64,000 nucleotides of DNA, from the NCBI GenBank assembly GCA_023412855.1, contig JAEZRJ010000086.1:62001-126000 (forward strand). The letters run 5' to 3'. Of the stretch, positions 48,478 through 57,828 are shown in pieces (the first letter of the stretch is position 1; the number at the start of each line of letters is the position of its first letter). The stretch comes from Bacillota bacterium. Lineage in GTDB: Bacteria; Bacillota; Clostridia; Lachnospirales; Lachnospiraceae. Made by a program: the position numbers and the translations under genes. Under the pieces are notes generated by a model, which saw only the letters and a list, made by a program, of their open reading frames with translations, was not told the DNA's origin and ran no database searches.

Positions 48478-49974
48478 ATGAAGGAGAAAATAAAAGGGTT
48501 ATTCCGGAGCAATCAGTTTTTAAATAAAGAGATTGCAAACAGAAAGACAGGGGTCTGTCTCACGGCGGCAGTAAGCGTCGTTGCTATCATTTTATCTCTC
48601 CCCTTTTTTTCATGGATAAGTATAGTAAATATTCCCTCTCTTTTCTCCAAACTGAACATAACGAGGGAAATGGCGGAGAATTTATTTCAAGGCTACAGCT
48701 TGTTCAATCTGTTATCTTTTGTGCAGGAGTCCAGGCAGGGAAGTCTCGGACTGTATGCGATGATTTTGTTAATACTCATGGCAGCCGCCCTCTATTTCAA
48801 TGTAGTCTATGTCTTAAAGGTAACTTTTAACCTTAAGGGGAACAAAGGAAACTTAGGCCTGTACGCTACGGGACAGACTGCTATGGTGTTCGAAATAATA
48901 GCTACGGCGGCGACGGCAGGCTTTATAATTTTCGCGAATCACAAGTTCGGGATGACCGGTATGCAGGCATCGCCTGCGGTATACATACTTTTTCTTCTTT
49001 CCCTTCTGTCCTATGCGGCTATCAAGCTTCTGGAGGCGGAGGAAAGGGCGCTTTACAAGGAGCATGGGCTGCTTAAAGAAATACAGAAAAATTGGGTATT
49101 GTTCTTAATGCTGGTGCCCACCTTCATTTACTTTATGATTAACAATTACCTTCCGATGCTCGGCGTATACTACGCCTTCACCTCCTTTAATTTCAGAGAC
49201 GGTTTATGGGCGAGCCCTTTTATCGGGTTCAAGAACTTCGATTTTCTGGTTAAGGCGGATTTGTTCAGGCTGACGAAAAACACCATTCTTTATAACGTAG
49301 TATTTATCGGACTCGGTAATGCTCTCCAGATTGTATTTGCTATCTTTGTCAGTCAGGTGACGGTAAAGTGGTTCAAGAAGGCTTCGCAGACCTTGATGTT
49401 CATGCCCTACTTCGTATCCTTCGTTATTTTGAAGGTTCTGGTATATAACATTTTCGAATATCAGTATGGCCTTATCAACAATATTATTACCTCTGCAGGA
49501 GGAGGTAAAATCGACTTTTACAATACACCCTCTTATTGGCCCGTATTGATCACTCTGTTCTATCTGTGGAAAAACATCGGCTATGGAATGGTCGTATACC
49601 TGGCCACGATCATGGGTATTGACAGCGAATATTATGAGGCCGCCAAGGTGGATGGGGCTAATATTTTCCAACAGATATGGTATATCACGCTTCCTCTCGT
49701 GAAGCCCACCTTCATCATCCTTCTTTTATACGCGCTGGGAAGCATTATGAAGGGACAGTTCGAATTGTTCTACCAGATGATCGGCAATAACGGCACCTTA
49801 TATAACGTAACGGATATTTTTGATACTTATGTATATCGAATTACTATGACTCAGCCGCTAAGCATAGGACTCGGTACGGCAGCGGGCTTATACCAGTCGG
49901 TATTCGGTTTCGCCATCGTTATCCTTACCAACTTCTTAGTGAAACGTAAAAATCCGGAATACGCGTTATTCTAA
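48478..49974 (+). CDS. LplB-type sugar ABC permease with a four-helix N-terminal extension
   Basis: The 498-residue protein is unusually long for a permease of this class, which is normally about 300 residues. The C-terminal part (from about residue 204) is a standard LplB-type permease: LFLMLVPTFIYFMINNYLPM, six hydrophobic segments, and the EAA loop YYEAAKVDGANIFQQIWYIT. The first 200 residues add about four hydrophobic segments (near 25-48, 91-113, 133-153 and 166-186) that I do not recognise. ATG 48478 has AAGGAGG 6 nt upstream. It forms an importer with the next permease and a lipoprotein. Confidence 0.88.
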   Translation: MKEKIKGLFRSNQFLNKEIANRKTGVCLTAAVSVVAIILSLPFFSWISIVNIPSLFSKLNITREMAENLFQGYSLFNLLSFVQESRQGSLGLYAMILLILMAAALYFNVVYVLKVTFNLKGNKGNLGLYATGQTAMVFEIIATAATAGFIIFANHKFGMTGMQASPAVYILFLLSLLSYAAIKLLEAEERALYKEHGLLKEIQKNWVLFLMLVPTFIYFMINNYLPMLGVYYAFTSFNFRDGLWASPFIGFKNFDFLVKADLFRLTKNTILYNVVFIGLGNALQIVFAIFVSQVTVKWFKKASQTLMFMPYFVSFVILKVLVYNIFEYQYGLINNIITSAGGGKIDFYNTPSYWPVLITLFYLWKNIGYGMVVYLATIMGIDSEYYEAAKVDGANIFQQIWYITLPLVKPTFIILLLYALGSIMKGQFELFYQMIGNNGTLYNVTDIFDTYVYRITMTQPLSIGLGTAAGLYQSVFGFAIVILTNFLVKRKNPEYALF

Positions 49975-50002
49975 AGAAAGGTGAAAAGGTGGAAAGAAAA
50001 GC

Positions 50003-50029
50003 GTTACTGAGAACGGAGTGAACGGTAAC
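50003..50029 (-). repeat. 27-nt repeat fragment shared with the copy at 10.1 kb
   Basis: This stretch is the reverse complement of 10116-10142 with one mismatch. It forms a small hairpin (GTTACTG with CGGTAAC). It is framed by two direct copies of AGAAAAGCG. It lies between the two permease genes. Confidence 0.6.
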
Positions 50030-50091
50030 AGAAAAGCGCTTTCAACATCCTTGATTTGTATGCCTGTTAAAGCGGGCAGATGGGAGCAGAA

Positions 50092-50982
50092 ATGAAAATT
50101 AAAAAGAATACCTCTACTATAATTTTTAACATCATTACTTATGTCACGCTTACTTTTGGAGCCATTGTCTGCGTATTTCCGTTTATCATTATCGTTTCCG
50201 GCTCCCTGACGAACAATACCACGATTCTCACTCAAGGCTACAGCGTGCTGCCGAGGGATATTACGCTATCCGCTTACCGGACGATTTTCAATGCGCCTAA
50301 GGATATTTTACAGGCCTATAAGATGACCTTCTATTATACCATTGTAGGCACGGTAATCGGTCTTATGATGATAACGTTGACGGGATATGTTATTTCCAGA
50401 AGAGAATTCAAGTACCGCAATACGGTATCCTTTCTGATTTACTTCACCAGTATATTCGGAGGAGGTATGATTCCGTGGTATTTGATGTATGCCAACGTAT
50501 TGAATATGAAAGGCTCTACCTTTGCAATCTGGTTTCCGGCACTGATGAGCCCGTTTTTGATCATCCTGATGAGGACCTTCATCGTAGGTTCCGTTCCCGA
50601 GGCGATTACAGAGTCGGCAAAGATAGACGGTGCGGGACATCTGACCATATTTTTCAAGATAGTAATGCCGGTGTTAAAGCCGGGGTTGGCTACGGTAGGG
50701 CTGTTTCTGGCACTTGGCTACTGGAATGACTGGTACCGCTCTTCGATGTTCAGCACCAGCTCTAAGACATGGGAACTGCAGTTTTATCTATACGATTTAT
50801 TAAACGCTACTACGGCATTAAAGCAAATGGCCCAGAGTACCAGTATTTCCACCGCAGAACTTCCTACCCAGTCCGTGAAACTGGCGATGGCGGTAGTGGC
50901 TACCGGTCCCGTGCTCTTATTCTACCCTTTTGTACAGAAATTCTTCGTTTCCGGTATTACGGTGGGAGCGGTAAAGGGGTAA
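50092..50982 (+). CDS. Sugar ABC permease (CarB/YtcP-like)
   Basis: This 296-residue permease has six hydrophobic segments, starting with one at about residues 14-36. The EAA loop is ITESAKIDGAGHLTIFFKIV and the C-terminus ISGITVGAVKG is typical. The usual partner of LplB-type permeases, it is encoded 117 nt after the first permease gene, with a repeat fragment in between. ATG 50092 is chosen because GGGAG lies 5 nt upstream; an in-frame ATG at 50080 precedes that site. The substrate is inferred only from the neighbouring GH5 and GH30 enzymes. Confidence 0.92.
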   Translation: MKIKKNTSTIIFNIITYVTLTFGAIVCVFPFIIIVSGSLTNNTTILTQGYSVLPRDITLSAYRTIFNAPKDILQAYKMTFYYTIVGTVIGLMMITLTGYVISRREFKYRNTVSFLIYFTSIFGGGMIPWYLMYANVLNMKGSTFAIWFPALMSPFLIILMRTFIVGSVPEAITESAKIDGAGHLTIFFKIVMPVLKPGLATVGLFLALGYWNDWYRSSMFSTSSKTWELQFYLYDLLNATTALKQMAQSTSISTAELPTQSVKLAMAVVATGPVLLFYPFVQKFFVSGITVGAVKG

Positions 50983-51059
50983 GAACAGATATGAAGGCGC
51001 GGACGCTTAACGGAAACGCTTTGATATAAGAAACTAATAATTATTTTAGGAGGGTAAAA

Positions 51060-52700
51060 ATGAAGAAGAAAAGAAAATTAGTGAGTATCGTTCTGGCACT
51101 TACCATGGTACTTACGATGGCAGGCTGCGGAAGTAAGTCCGCAGTGGAAAGTCTGAACGAAGCGGCTCCCGCAGAAACTACTGATAATAGTACGGAAGCA
51201 GAGGCTCCCGCGGCAGCAGAAGAGACCACAGAGGCAGCAGCGCTGGATACCTCTGAAAGAGTAGATCTCGTATTTTATGTAATGGGTGATGCACCTGTAG
51301 ACGAGATTGCGGTAGAAGATGCCTTGAATGAGATATTGCTGGAAAAGGTAAACGCTACTATCGACTTTCAATTCTCCACATGGACGGATTTCCAGCAGAA
51401 ATACAGTCTGGAGCTGACAGCAGGTCAGGCGGATTTGATCTACGTAGCCAACTGGTTAAATTACGGACAGTTAGCTACCAGCGGAGCTTTTGAGGAGTTA
51501 GATGATGTGTTGAATACGGTTGCTCCCGCATTGAAGGATACCGTTGGAGAAAGCAACTTGAATATGTGCCGCGTAGGCGGAAAAGTTTATGCGGTTCCTT
51601 GCTCCTGGGCGGAATATACATGCAACGGAGTTAAATACCGCGAAGATTTAAGAGAAAAATATGACCTTCCGGTACCTGACAGCCTTGAAAATTTCGAAGC
51701 ATACATGCTGGGAATCAAAGAGAATGCGCCTGGTCAGGGACTTTTGACCGTAACTACGGAGGAAAGCCAGGGAATGTTAACAGCCTTCGATGCAGCCTGG
51801 ATCCTCAATCTGAAATATCCTTGGGTTAACGCGAACGGACTTCCGTATGGTCTGGCATCCAATTATGATACGCCTTCGGACGTATATGATTACTGGTATT
51901 CCGATGACTTCACAGAGGACATGAAGCTCATGAAGAAGTGGGCTGATTTAGGCTTCTGGTCTAAGAGCGCACTGTCCGATACCAACGATAGCGAAGCATA
52001 TAAGAGCGGTCTTTGTGTAGCTGAAATTGCAGGACAGAATCCGAACAAACAGATTACCGCTATCAGAGATTTTGAAAAAGAACAACCCGATTGGAAATCC
52101 GAATACATCGCATACGGTGAGGTAACGAATACTATTTACCCTGGACATGCAACACAGAACGGTACCGCAATCGTACGCGGCAGTAAGAATCCTGAGAGAG
52201 CTTTGAAGGTATTAGAGCTTCTCATGACGGACGAAAGCGTCAACAGGCTGGTACAGTGCGGTATCGAAGGAACCAATTATGAGCTGGATGCGGACGGTAT
52301 CTATCACAACCTGAGCACCTCGATTCCGGAAGCGTTCCCTTATGAAGGTTTCAATACATGGTCGTTAAGAAACGGCGAGTATAAACTTCCTCAGGAAACA
52401 GATGTTATTTTGAATCAAATGTTCGATAAATATGAGGAATTAGGAAGCAAGACAAAATTCCCCAATGTAAATATCTATAACGGTTTCAACGAAAATTATG
52501 ATGCTTATCAGGCAGAGAGAACAGCGGTATCTAACGTTATGAAGCAGTACCTCGCTCCATTGCAGGCAGGACTGGTAGATGATGTGGATGCAGCGGTAGA
52601 AGAATTCCGTCAGAAGATGACAGACGCAGGCATAGAGGTTTGCCGCGATGGTTTCAAAGAACAGTGGGAAGCATATTGCAACGAATACGGATATAAATAA
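51060..52700 (+). CDS. ABC transporter substrate-binding lipoprotein (LplA-like)
   Basis: This 546-residue extracellular binding protein has a signal peptide ending in the lipobox TMAGC (Cys23). An Ala/Glu/Thr-rich linker runs to about residue 65. The large binding domain begins DLVFYVMGDAP. Length and motifs (DLIYVANWLNYG, AVPCSWAEY) fit the LplA or DUF3502-type family that works with LplB/CarB permeases. AGGAGG is 6 nt before the ATG. It is third in the importer operon and is followed by a strong terminator, so downstream genes may rely on partial read-through or their own promoter. Confidence 0.92.
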   Translation: MKKKRKLVSIVLALTMVLTMAGCGSKSAVESLNEAAPAETTDNSTEAEAPAAAEETTEAAALDTSERVDLVFYVMGDAPVDEIAVEDALNEILLEKVNATIDFQFSTWTDFQQKYSLELTAGQADLIYVANWLNYGQLATSGAFEELDDVLNTVAPALKDTVGESNLNMCRVGGKVYAVPCSWAEYTCNGVKYREDLREKYDLPVPDSLENFEAYMLGIKENAPGQGLLTVTTEESQGMLTAFDAAWILNLKYPWVNANGLPYGLASNYDTPSDVYDYWYSDDFTEDMKLMKKWADLGFWSKSALSDTNDSEAYKSGLCVAEIAGQNPNKQITAIRDFEKEQPDWKSEYIAYGEVTNTIYPGHATQNGTAIVRGSKNPERALKVLELLMTDESVNRLVQCGIEGTNYELDADGIYHNLSTSIPEAFPYEGFNTWSLRNGEYKLPQETDVILNQMFDKYEELGSKTKFPNVNIYNGFNENYDAYQAERTAVSNVMKQYLAPLQAGLVDDVDAAVEEFRQKMTDAGIEVCRDGFKEQWEAYCNEYGYK

Positions 52701-52711
52701 GTTTCTAAAGG

Positions 52712-52740
52712 CAGCCGGCAAAAGATGCCGGCTGTTTTTT
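52712..52740 (+). terminator. Terminator after the binding-protein gene
   Basis: CAGCCGGCA (52712-52720) pairs perfectly with TGCCGGCTG (52726-52734) around an AAAGA loop, followed by TTTTTT. Confidence 0.93.
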
Positions 52741-52778
52741 AAAAGGGAAAGGTATAGTCAAAATCTGTGGGTGATAGG

Positions 52779-54854
52779 ATGAAAAAGAAAAGGGAAAAAC
52801 AAAGGAAAAAAGAAAGGAAGTACTTCATACATAGTTTGAAAACAAAGCTTTCTATAGGCTTTTTAATTCCTGTATGCTTTGTGGCGTTAGTAGGCGTATA
52901 TGCATATGAGAAGGCCTCTGCCGGGATGTTGAAAAACTATGAAAATTCCACGATGCAGGCCATCGATATGACGACCCAATATTTGGATTTCGGGTTCGAA
53001 GGAATAGAAGCGGATTCCTTGCAGATGTATGGCGATGAAAATCTGACAAACTATATTCTGAATCTGTATAAGAATGAACCCGTCGAAGCAAAAAGGGTGC
53101 TGAACTATTCCAAGAATCTGATAAATGTAAAAGCTGTTTCCAACCATTTCATTGAAAGCATCCATATCGTTACCGCAGGAGAAGTCAATTGCCTTACTAC
53201 CGCGGCGGTGGGGAGAGAGGGAAGCACAAACGGCTTTTATCCAGAGCTTTTAGAAGAAAAGCAGGACGCGCTTATCAGCAAGGTGGGGACGGAAAAATGG
53301 GCGGGAACCCATGCGGTTCTGGACGAGCATTTCGCGCTTAGCGACAGCAGCTATATCTGTTCTCAATACAGAATCCTTTCTACGGGAAATGCTGCCGTGG
53401 TAATAGACGTCAACGCCGGCAAAATAAAGGAAATATTAAGCAGCATGGAGTTAGGGGAAAACAGTGTGGTAGCCTTCATCACTGCTGATGGAAGAGAGAT
53501 GGCTGCAGGGCAGGAGGAATATTCCTTCCTCAGTCAGGAATTTTTCCGGAGAGCAGCGGGGAGCGGCGAGGAGAAGGGATCGGAATATGTAGAGACAAAG
53601 GACGGGGAATATTTGTTCATGTACAGCAAATGTTCTGCTAATGAAGCAATGATATGCGCTCTCGTTCCTAAAGCTTCCTTAATGAAGGAGGCGGAGGAGA
53701 TGAAACGTACCAGCCTGCTTCTCATCCTGTTCTCCTGTGTGACCGTATTCATTATCGGCTTATTTATTCTCTTAAGCATAAGCCGTAATATGAGCCATCT
53801 GACCAAGCGCCTTTCTCATGTAGCGGAAGGGGATTTGACAGTGGATATGAATATCCGCACTAAGTCCGAATTCGGCGTGCTGGCTAAATATATTAAGGGA
53901 ATGGTAAGCAACACTAAGAATCTCATCGTGCAGGCTATCCGTATCGTTAGAAATGTAACAGAATCCGTGGAAGAGGTTTCCCAAGCTTCCGAAAGGCTGA
54001 AAAGATCCACGGAGGGAATAGAGACGGCCCTTGAAGAAATTAATCTGGGAGCGGGGCAGCAGGCACAGGATGCGGAGCATTGCCTTACGAAGATGGATAA
54101 CCTCTCCGGCCTGATCATCCATACGAAGGAGCGGGTATCCAAGATGCAGGAAAAGGTTGCCTTTACCGGAGATAAAGTTCTTAGCGGAAGAGAGCAGATG
54201 ACCCAGCTTCAGACGAAGGAGAAGGAAACCAGCAGGATAACGGGTCAAGTTGCCGACTGGGTGGATGAACTTTTGGGCAAATCCAAGGAAATCGAAGGTT
54301 TTGTAGGAACTATCAGCGATATTGCGGACGAAACGACTCTTCTTTCTCTGAACGCTTCCATCGAAGCCGCCAGAGCGGGTGAGCAGGGAAGAGGATTCGC
54401 GGTTGTTGCGGAGCAGATAAAGAAGCTGGCGGATGATTCGTTAAAATCCTCTAAGGAAATCGAGCGGGTAGTGAATGAAATCGGCTCTCTCATGGAGACC
54501 ACCAGGGATTCCTCCGCTAAGGCAAAGGAAATCGTGGAGGAGCAGGACGAGATCGTCATCGGAACGGATACTATTTTCAAGGAAATCTATGAATGCATGG
54601 AAGCCATACAAGATAATGTAGAAAAAATGGATCGGGCTATGCAGGAGATGATGGTGGAAAGAGAGGAAACCCTCGGTGCGGTGGAAAGTATTTCCGGCGT
54701 ACTGCAGCAGACCTTGGCCTCATCCACCTACGTGAAAGAGATGGTAACCGAACAGGCCGGTCAGGTAGAAGCTGTAGAAAAACGAATCAATGAATTAAAG
54801 GAAAATACCGGGCAGCTGACAAATACCGTGAGTAGTTTCAAGGTAGATCAGTAA
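52779..54854 (+). CDS. Methyl-accepting chemotaxis protein
   Basis: This chemoreceptor of about 691 residues has a basic N-terminus and a first membrane helix near residues 24-42. An extracellular sensing region of about 270 residues follows (dCACHE-like by size, not by recognised motif). The second helix is [25 protein letters not shown] domain comes next ([14 protein letters not shown]), then the cytoplasmic signalling rod with the hairpin tip [20 protein letters not shown]. It lies between the binding protein and GH5 genes, suggesting a sensor for the same glycan or for the loaded binding protein. Start choice between GTG 52767 and ATG 52779 is uncertain. Confidence 0.92.
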   Translation: MKKKREKQRKKERKYFIHSLKTKLSIGFLIPVCFVALVGVYAYEKASAGMLKNYENSTMQAIDMTTQYLDFGFEGIEADSLQMYGDENLTNYILNLYKNEPVEAKRVLNYSKNLINVKAVSNHFIESIHIVTAGEVNCLTTAAVGREGSTNGFYPELLEEKQDALISKVGTEKWAGTHAVLDEHFALSDSSYICSQYRILSTGNAAVVIDVNAGKIKEILSSMELGENSVVAFITADGREMAAGQEEYSFLSQEFFRRAAGSGEEKGSEYVETKDGEYLFMYSKCSANEAMICALVPKASLMKEAEEMKRTSLLLILFSCVTVFIIGLFILLSISRNMSHLTKRLSHVAEGDLTVDMNIRTKSEFGVLAKYIKGMVSNTKNLIVQAIRIVRNVTESVEEVSQASERLKRSTEGIETALEEINLGAGQQAQDAEHCLTKMDNLSGLIIHTKERVSKMQEKVAFTGDKVLSGREQMTQLQTKEKETSRITGQVADWVDELLGKSKEIEGFVGTISDIADETTLLSLNASIEAARAGEQGRGFAVVAEQIKKLADDSLKSSKEIERVVNEIGSLMETTRDSSAKAKEIVEEQDEIVIGTDTIFKEIYECMEAIQDNVEKMDRAMQEMMVEREETLGAVESISGVLQQTLASSTYVKEMVTEQAGQVEAVEKRINELKENTGQLTNTVSSFKVDQ

Positions 54855-54872
54855 AAAACTGGAAGGAAAGGT

Positions 54873-56510
54873 ATGGTCGTTAACATGAAACAGGAGATGC
54901 TGAAAACGAGAGTAAAAGGGTTTCTGGATGTAAGGGGGAAGAACATTGTAAACGGAGAAGGAGAGGAGATTCTTCTGACGGGCTGGGGGCTGGGCAATTG
55001 GCTTTTATGCGAGGGCTATATGTGGCTTGCTAACGGTTACGAGAGATTTGACAGGCCGAGGCGGATTGAAACAGTTGTAGAGGAGCTCACCGGAGAAACT
55101 TACGCAGCCCGCTTTTGGAAGCAATTCAGGGAAAATTATATCAGAGAGGAGGACATCCGCCTTATGGCGAAGCTTGGCTACAACTCCGTAAGAATTCCCA
55201 TGAACGCCAGGCTTCTTTTGAAAGAAGAGCCGGGAGAGCCGCAGTTTCTGGAAGAAGGATTTCTTCTACTGGATAAATGTATCGAGTGGTGCAAAAAATA
55301 CGGCCTGTATGTTTTCCTCGATCTGCATGGCGCGCCGGGAGGACAGACAGGCGCGAATATTGACGATTGTATTGATGATATACCCAGGCTGTTCTTAGAT
55401 CAGGACTGCTTCGACAAGGGAATTGCCCTTTGGAAAGAGCTGGCCAAACGGTATAAGGATGAATGGATTGTCGGCGGATACGATTTGCTCAACGAGCCTA
55501 TCAGGCCCAAGCGCTTCGAAACAGACCCGGATGTGGATTATCTGCTGCCTCGTCTTCAGGAATTTTACGAAAAAGCGATTGCTGCGGTGCGTGAGATAGA
55601 CGATAGACATTTATTTACGCTGGAGGGGCATCACTGGGCTTCCGCTACGGACGTTTTCCATAAAAAGTATGACGAGAAGATGGTCATTCATTTCCACAGA
55701 TACGGCTGCCAGCCCGATATGGCCTGCTACAACGAATTCCTCGCTCTGTCCGAAAGGCTCGATGCACCCTTATGGCTCGGGGAGACAGGGGAAAATATAT
55801 CTGAATGGTACACTGCCATGTACCCGTTGGCGGCGGAGCTTGGAATCGGTTATAATCTATGGCCGTGGAAGAAGATGAACTGCACCAATTCTCCCTGCAG
55901 CATAAAGAAACCGCAGGACTTTGAATTGATTACCGGATATGCGAAAAAGGGAAAACATCCGGGCTATGAAAAGGCGCAGAGTATTCTGGACGAATATCTG
56001 GAAAACATGAAGATAGAAAACTGCGTTCTCCATCCCGGGGTAACTCAGGCAATATTCAGACAACCGGGCTGTACGGTCAGAGGCACGGACTTTGATGAGT
56101 TCCCGGGAAGAGGGAAGTCCTGCTCAGGGGTTTTTCCGGAAGAGAACATCTATTGTTACCGGATGGGATCAGGAATGGAGATTCGCAATAAATTTCCTGA
56201 CATTGTCCAGAAATTTGGCTTTGATTCCAAATGGGAAAGATTTGTTCTGGCAATGGGTGAGGGAGAATTTGCGGACTATTCGCTCTTTGATATCGGGGAG
56301 GGCAGTGCTGTACATTGTGAACTTTTTGTCAGTGAGGATGCCCAGGTAGCTTTTTATCAGGGAGAGAGCCTTCTTGGAAGGGCGAAGCTGGAGGCAGGAG
56401 CGGAGCGCCAGGTTACAGAGAATTTCCTGCTAAACGCAGCGGAAAAATCCGTAATCAGAATATGCGTAGAAAAAGGAAAAATAGAGGTGGAGAAAATCAT
56501 AACGAAATAA
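54873..56510 (+). CDS. GH5 glycoside hydrolase with C-terminal accessory domain
   Basis: This 545-residue enzyme has a GH5 barrel (about 1-385). The acid/base is Glu208 in LLNEP and the nucleophile Glu304 in LWLGETGEN. TGWGLGNWLL near residue 36 resembles exo-beta-glucanase-type GH5 members. The C-terminal part (about 385-545) is a beta-rich domain like a carbohydrate-binding module (VRGTDFDEFPGRG start). No signal peptide is visible, so it acts in the cytoplasm on imported oligosaccharides. With GH30 nearby, a beta-glucan fragment is the best guess. The ATG at 54873 has AAGGA about 6 nt upstream, only 18 nt after the chemoreceptor gene. Confidence 0.87.
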   Translation: MVVNMKQEMLKTRVKGFLDVRGKNIVNGEGEEILLTGWGLGNWLLCEGYMWLANGYERFDRPRRIETVVEELTGETYAARFWKQFRENYIREEDIRLMAKLGYNSVRIPMNARLLLKEEPGEPQFLEEGFLLLDKCIEWCKKYGLYVFLDLHGAPGGQTGANIDDCIDDIPRLFLDQDCFDKGIALWKELAKRYKDEWIVGGYDLLNEPIRPKRFETDPDVDYLLPRLQEFYEKAIAAVREIDDRHLFTLEGHHWASATDVFHKKYDEKMVIHFHRYGCQPDMACYNEFLALSERLDAPLWLGETGENISEWYTAMYPLAAELGIGYNLWPWKKMNCTNSPCSIKKPQDFELITGYAKKGKHPGYEKAQSILDEYLENMKIENCVLHPGVTQAIFRQPGCTVRGTDFDEFPGRGKSCSGVFPEENIYCYRMGSGMEIRNKFPDIVQKFGFDSKWERFVLAMGEGEFADYSLFDIGEGSAVHCELFVSEDAQVAFYQGESLLGRAKLEAGAERQVTENFLLNAAEKSVIRICVEKGKIEVEKIITK

Positions 56511-56698
56511 ATGTTATTATTCCGCCTGCTGCTTCATAACAACCATTGATGCACAGAAATATTGCTGCGTATTATTTCACTCTTGTAAAATTTGGACTTA
56601 AAAAAACTTTGTTCACAAAAAACACCTCGTGGTATCGAAAGATTGAATCGCAATAAAATAAATACTTTAAAATAAGAACTTCGAAATAAGAACTTACA

Positions 56699-56739
56699 TT
56701 GTCTAAAAAAGTAAATTATGCTAAGATAAAAACGATAAT
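56699..56739 (+). promoter_or_regulatory. Promoter of the LacI gene with half-operator
   Basis: TTGTCT (56699-56704) and TAAGAT (56722-56727) are 17 nt apart. ATAAAAACGATAAT (56726-56739) starts within the -10 and matches the left half of the locus operators, suggesting weak autoregulation. Confidence 0.6.
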
Positions 56740-56766
56740 TTCTTTATAACCGCGGAGGAATAAAAA

Positions 56767-57768
56767 GTGGCATCGAAAAAGGTGACGATTAAGGATGTGG
56801 CAAAGGAAGCCGGAGTATCCATATCTACGGTATCCAATGCTTTAAACGATGTAGATGTTCTGCATCCCGATACAAAGCAGCATATTTTAAAGATAGCGCA
56901 AAAATTGCATTATATGCCGAATTTGAATGGAAGAAATTTAAAGGCACAGGCGACCAATGTAATCGGGCTGTTCATCAGCTCTATAAAGGGACCTTACTAT
57001 GGAGTATTGGCGGACTCCATCTTTTGGGCATGCAAGAAGAACGGATATGAGCTGAATATTTTTATCAGTGACAGGTCCAACAATATGATGGCGAATATTT
57101 TGGGCAAACGAGTGGACGGTGCCATCGTTTTGAACGAATGGATCAAGGACGAGCATATAAAAATGCTGGTGGATAACGATATCCCCACCGTGTTCATAGA
57201 TAGAGAGATGAAAGGAAAGTTTTTATCCAGCGTGGTGTTCGACTCCTATCACGAGGGCGAGCTCGCTGCGAAGTTCTTATTGGAACTAGGGCATAAGAGT
57301 GTCGCTTATATGCGAGGGGTGGAGAACAACTTCGACAACACCGGGAGAGAAAGAGGATTTACCAACGTATTGAAGCAGGCAGGCATAACCTTAGAAGAAG
57401 ATTATATTCTGCCGGGAGCCTTTGAACGGGAGACCTCTTACAATTCCATGAAGGATTTTCTGGAATCAGGGAAGAAGCTTCCTGAGGCTATTTTTGCAGC
57501 CAACGACGAAAGCGCGATCGGTACGCTGGAAGCGCTTTTGGAAGAGGGCGTTCGTGTGCCGGAGCAGGTCAGCGTCATCGGCTGTGATGATATTGAGACA
57601 GCGCGGCTGGTAAAACCCGCCCTTACCACGATCAGGACTTCTTTTGAAAAGCAGGGAACCCTCGCTGTAGAGCAACTTGTAAGGCTGATAAAAGGGGAAA
57701 ATGAAGGCAACATTAACATTTTGCACGGAAGAATCATACCGAGAGAATCTACCTGCCCCAGAGAATGA
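56767..57768 (+). CDS. LacI-family transcriptional regulator
   Basis: The 333-residue repressor begins with the LacI helix-turn-helix VTIKDVAKEAGVSISTVSNA and the hinge helix (NLKAQATNVIGLF). The periplasmic-binding-protein-like effector domain follows, with EGDDIETA-type IGCDDIETARLVKPALTTIR near residue 275. Translation starts with GTG 56767, with GGAGG 8 nt upstream. Palindromes with an AAAACGTTTT core lie upstream of the importer operon and of GH30, and a half-site lies in its own promoter. It is therefore the probable regulator of the locus, released by an imported sugar. Confidence 0.94.
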   Translation: MASKKVTIKDVAKEAGVSISTVSNALNDVDVLHPDTKQHILKIAQKLHYMPNLNGRNLKAQATNVIGLFISSIKGPYYGVLADSIFWACKKNGYELNIFISDRSNNMMANILGKRVDGAIVLNEWIKDEHIKMLVDNDIPTVFIDREMKGKFLSSVVFDSYHEGELAAKFLLELGHKSVAYMRGVENNFDNTGRERGFTNVLKQAGITLEEDYILPGAFERETSYNSMKDFLESGKKLPEAIFAANDESAIGTLEALLEEGVRVPEQVSVIGCDDIETARLVKPALTTIRTSFEKQGTLAVEQLVRLIKGENEGNINILHGRIIPRESTCPRE

Positions 57769-57796
57769 CTCAGGGCAGGAAAATTTTTACATAAAA

Positions 57797-57810
57797 TAAA
57801 AACGTTTTTA
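57797..57810. promoter_or_regulatory. LacI-type operator 3 (upstream of GH30)
   Basis: TAAAAACGTTTTTA is a perfect 14-bp palindrome sharing its core with the operators at 48.3 and 48.4 kb. It lies 7 nt before the GH30 ribosome site (AAGGAGGAG). Confidence 0.75.
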
Positions 57811-57828
57811 ACACAAGGAGGAGCACCT

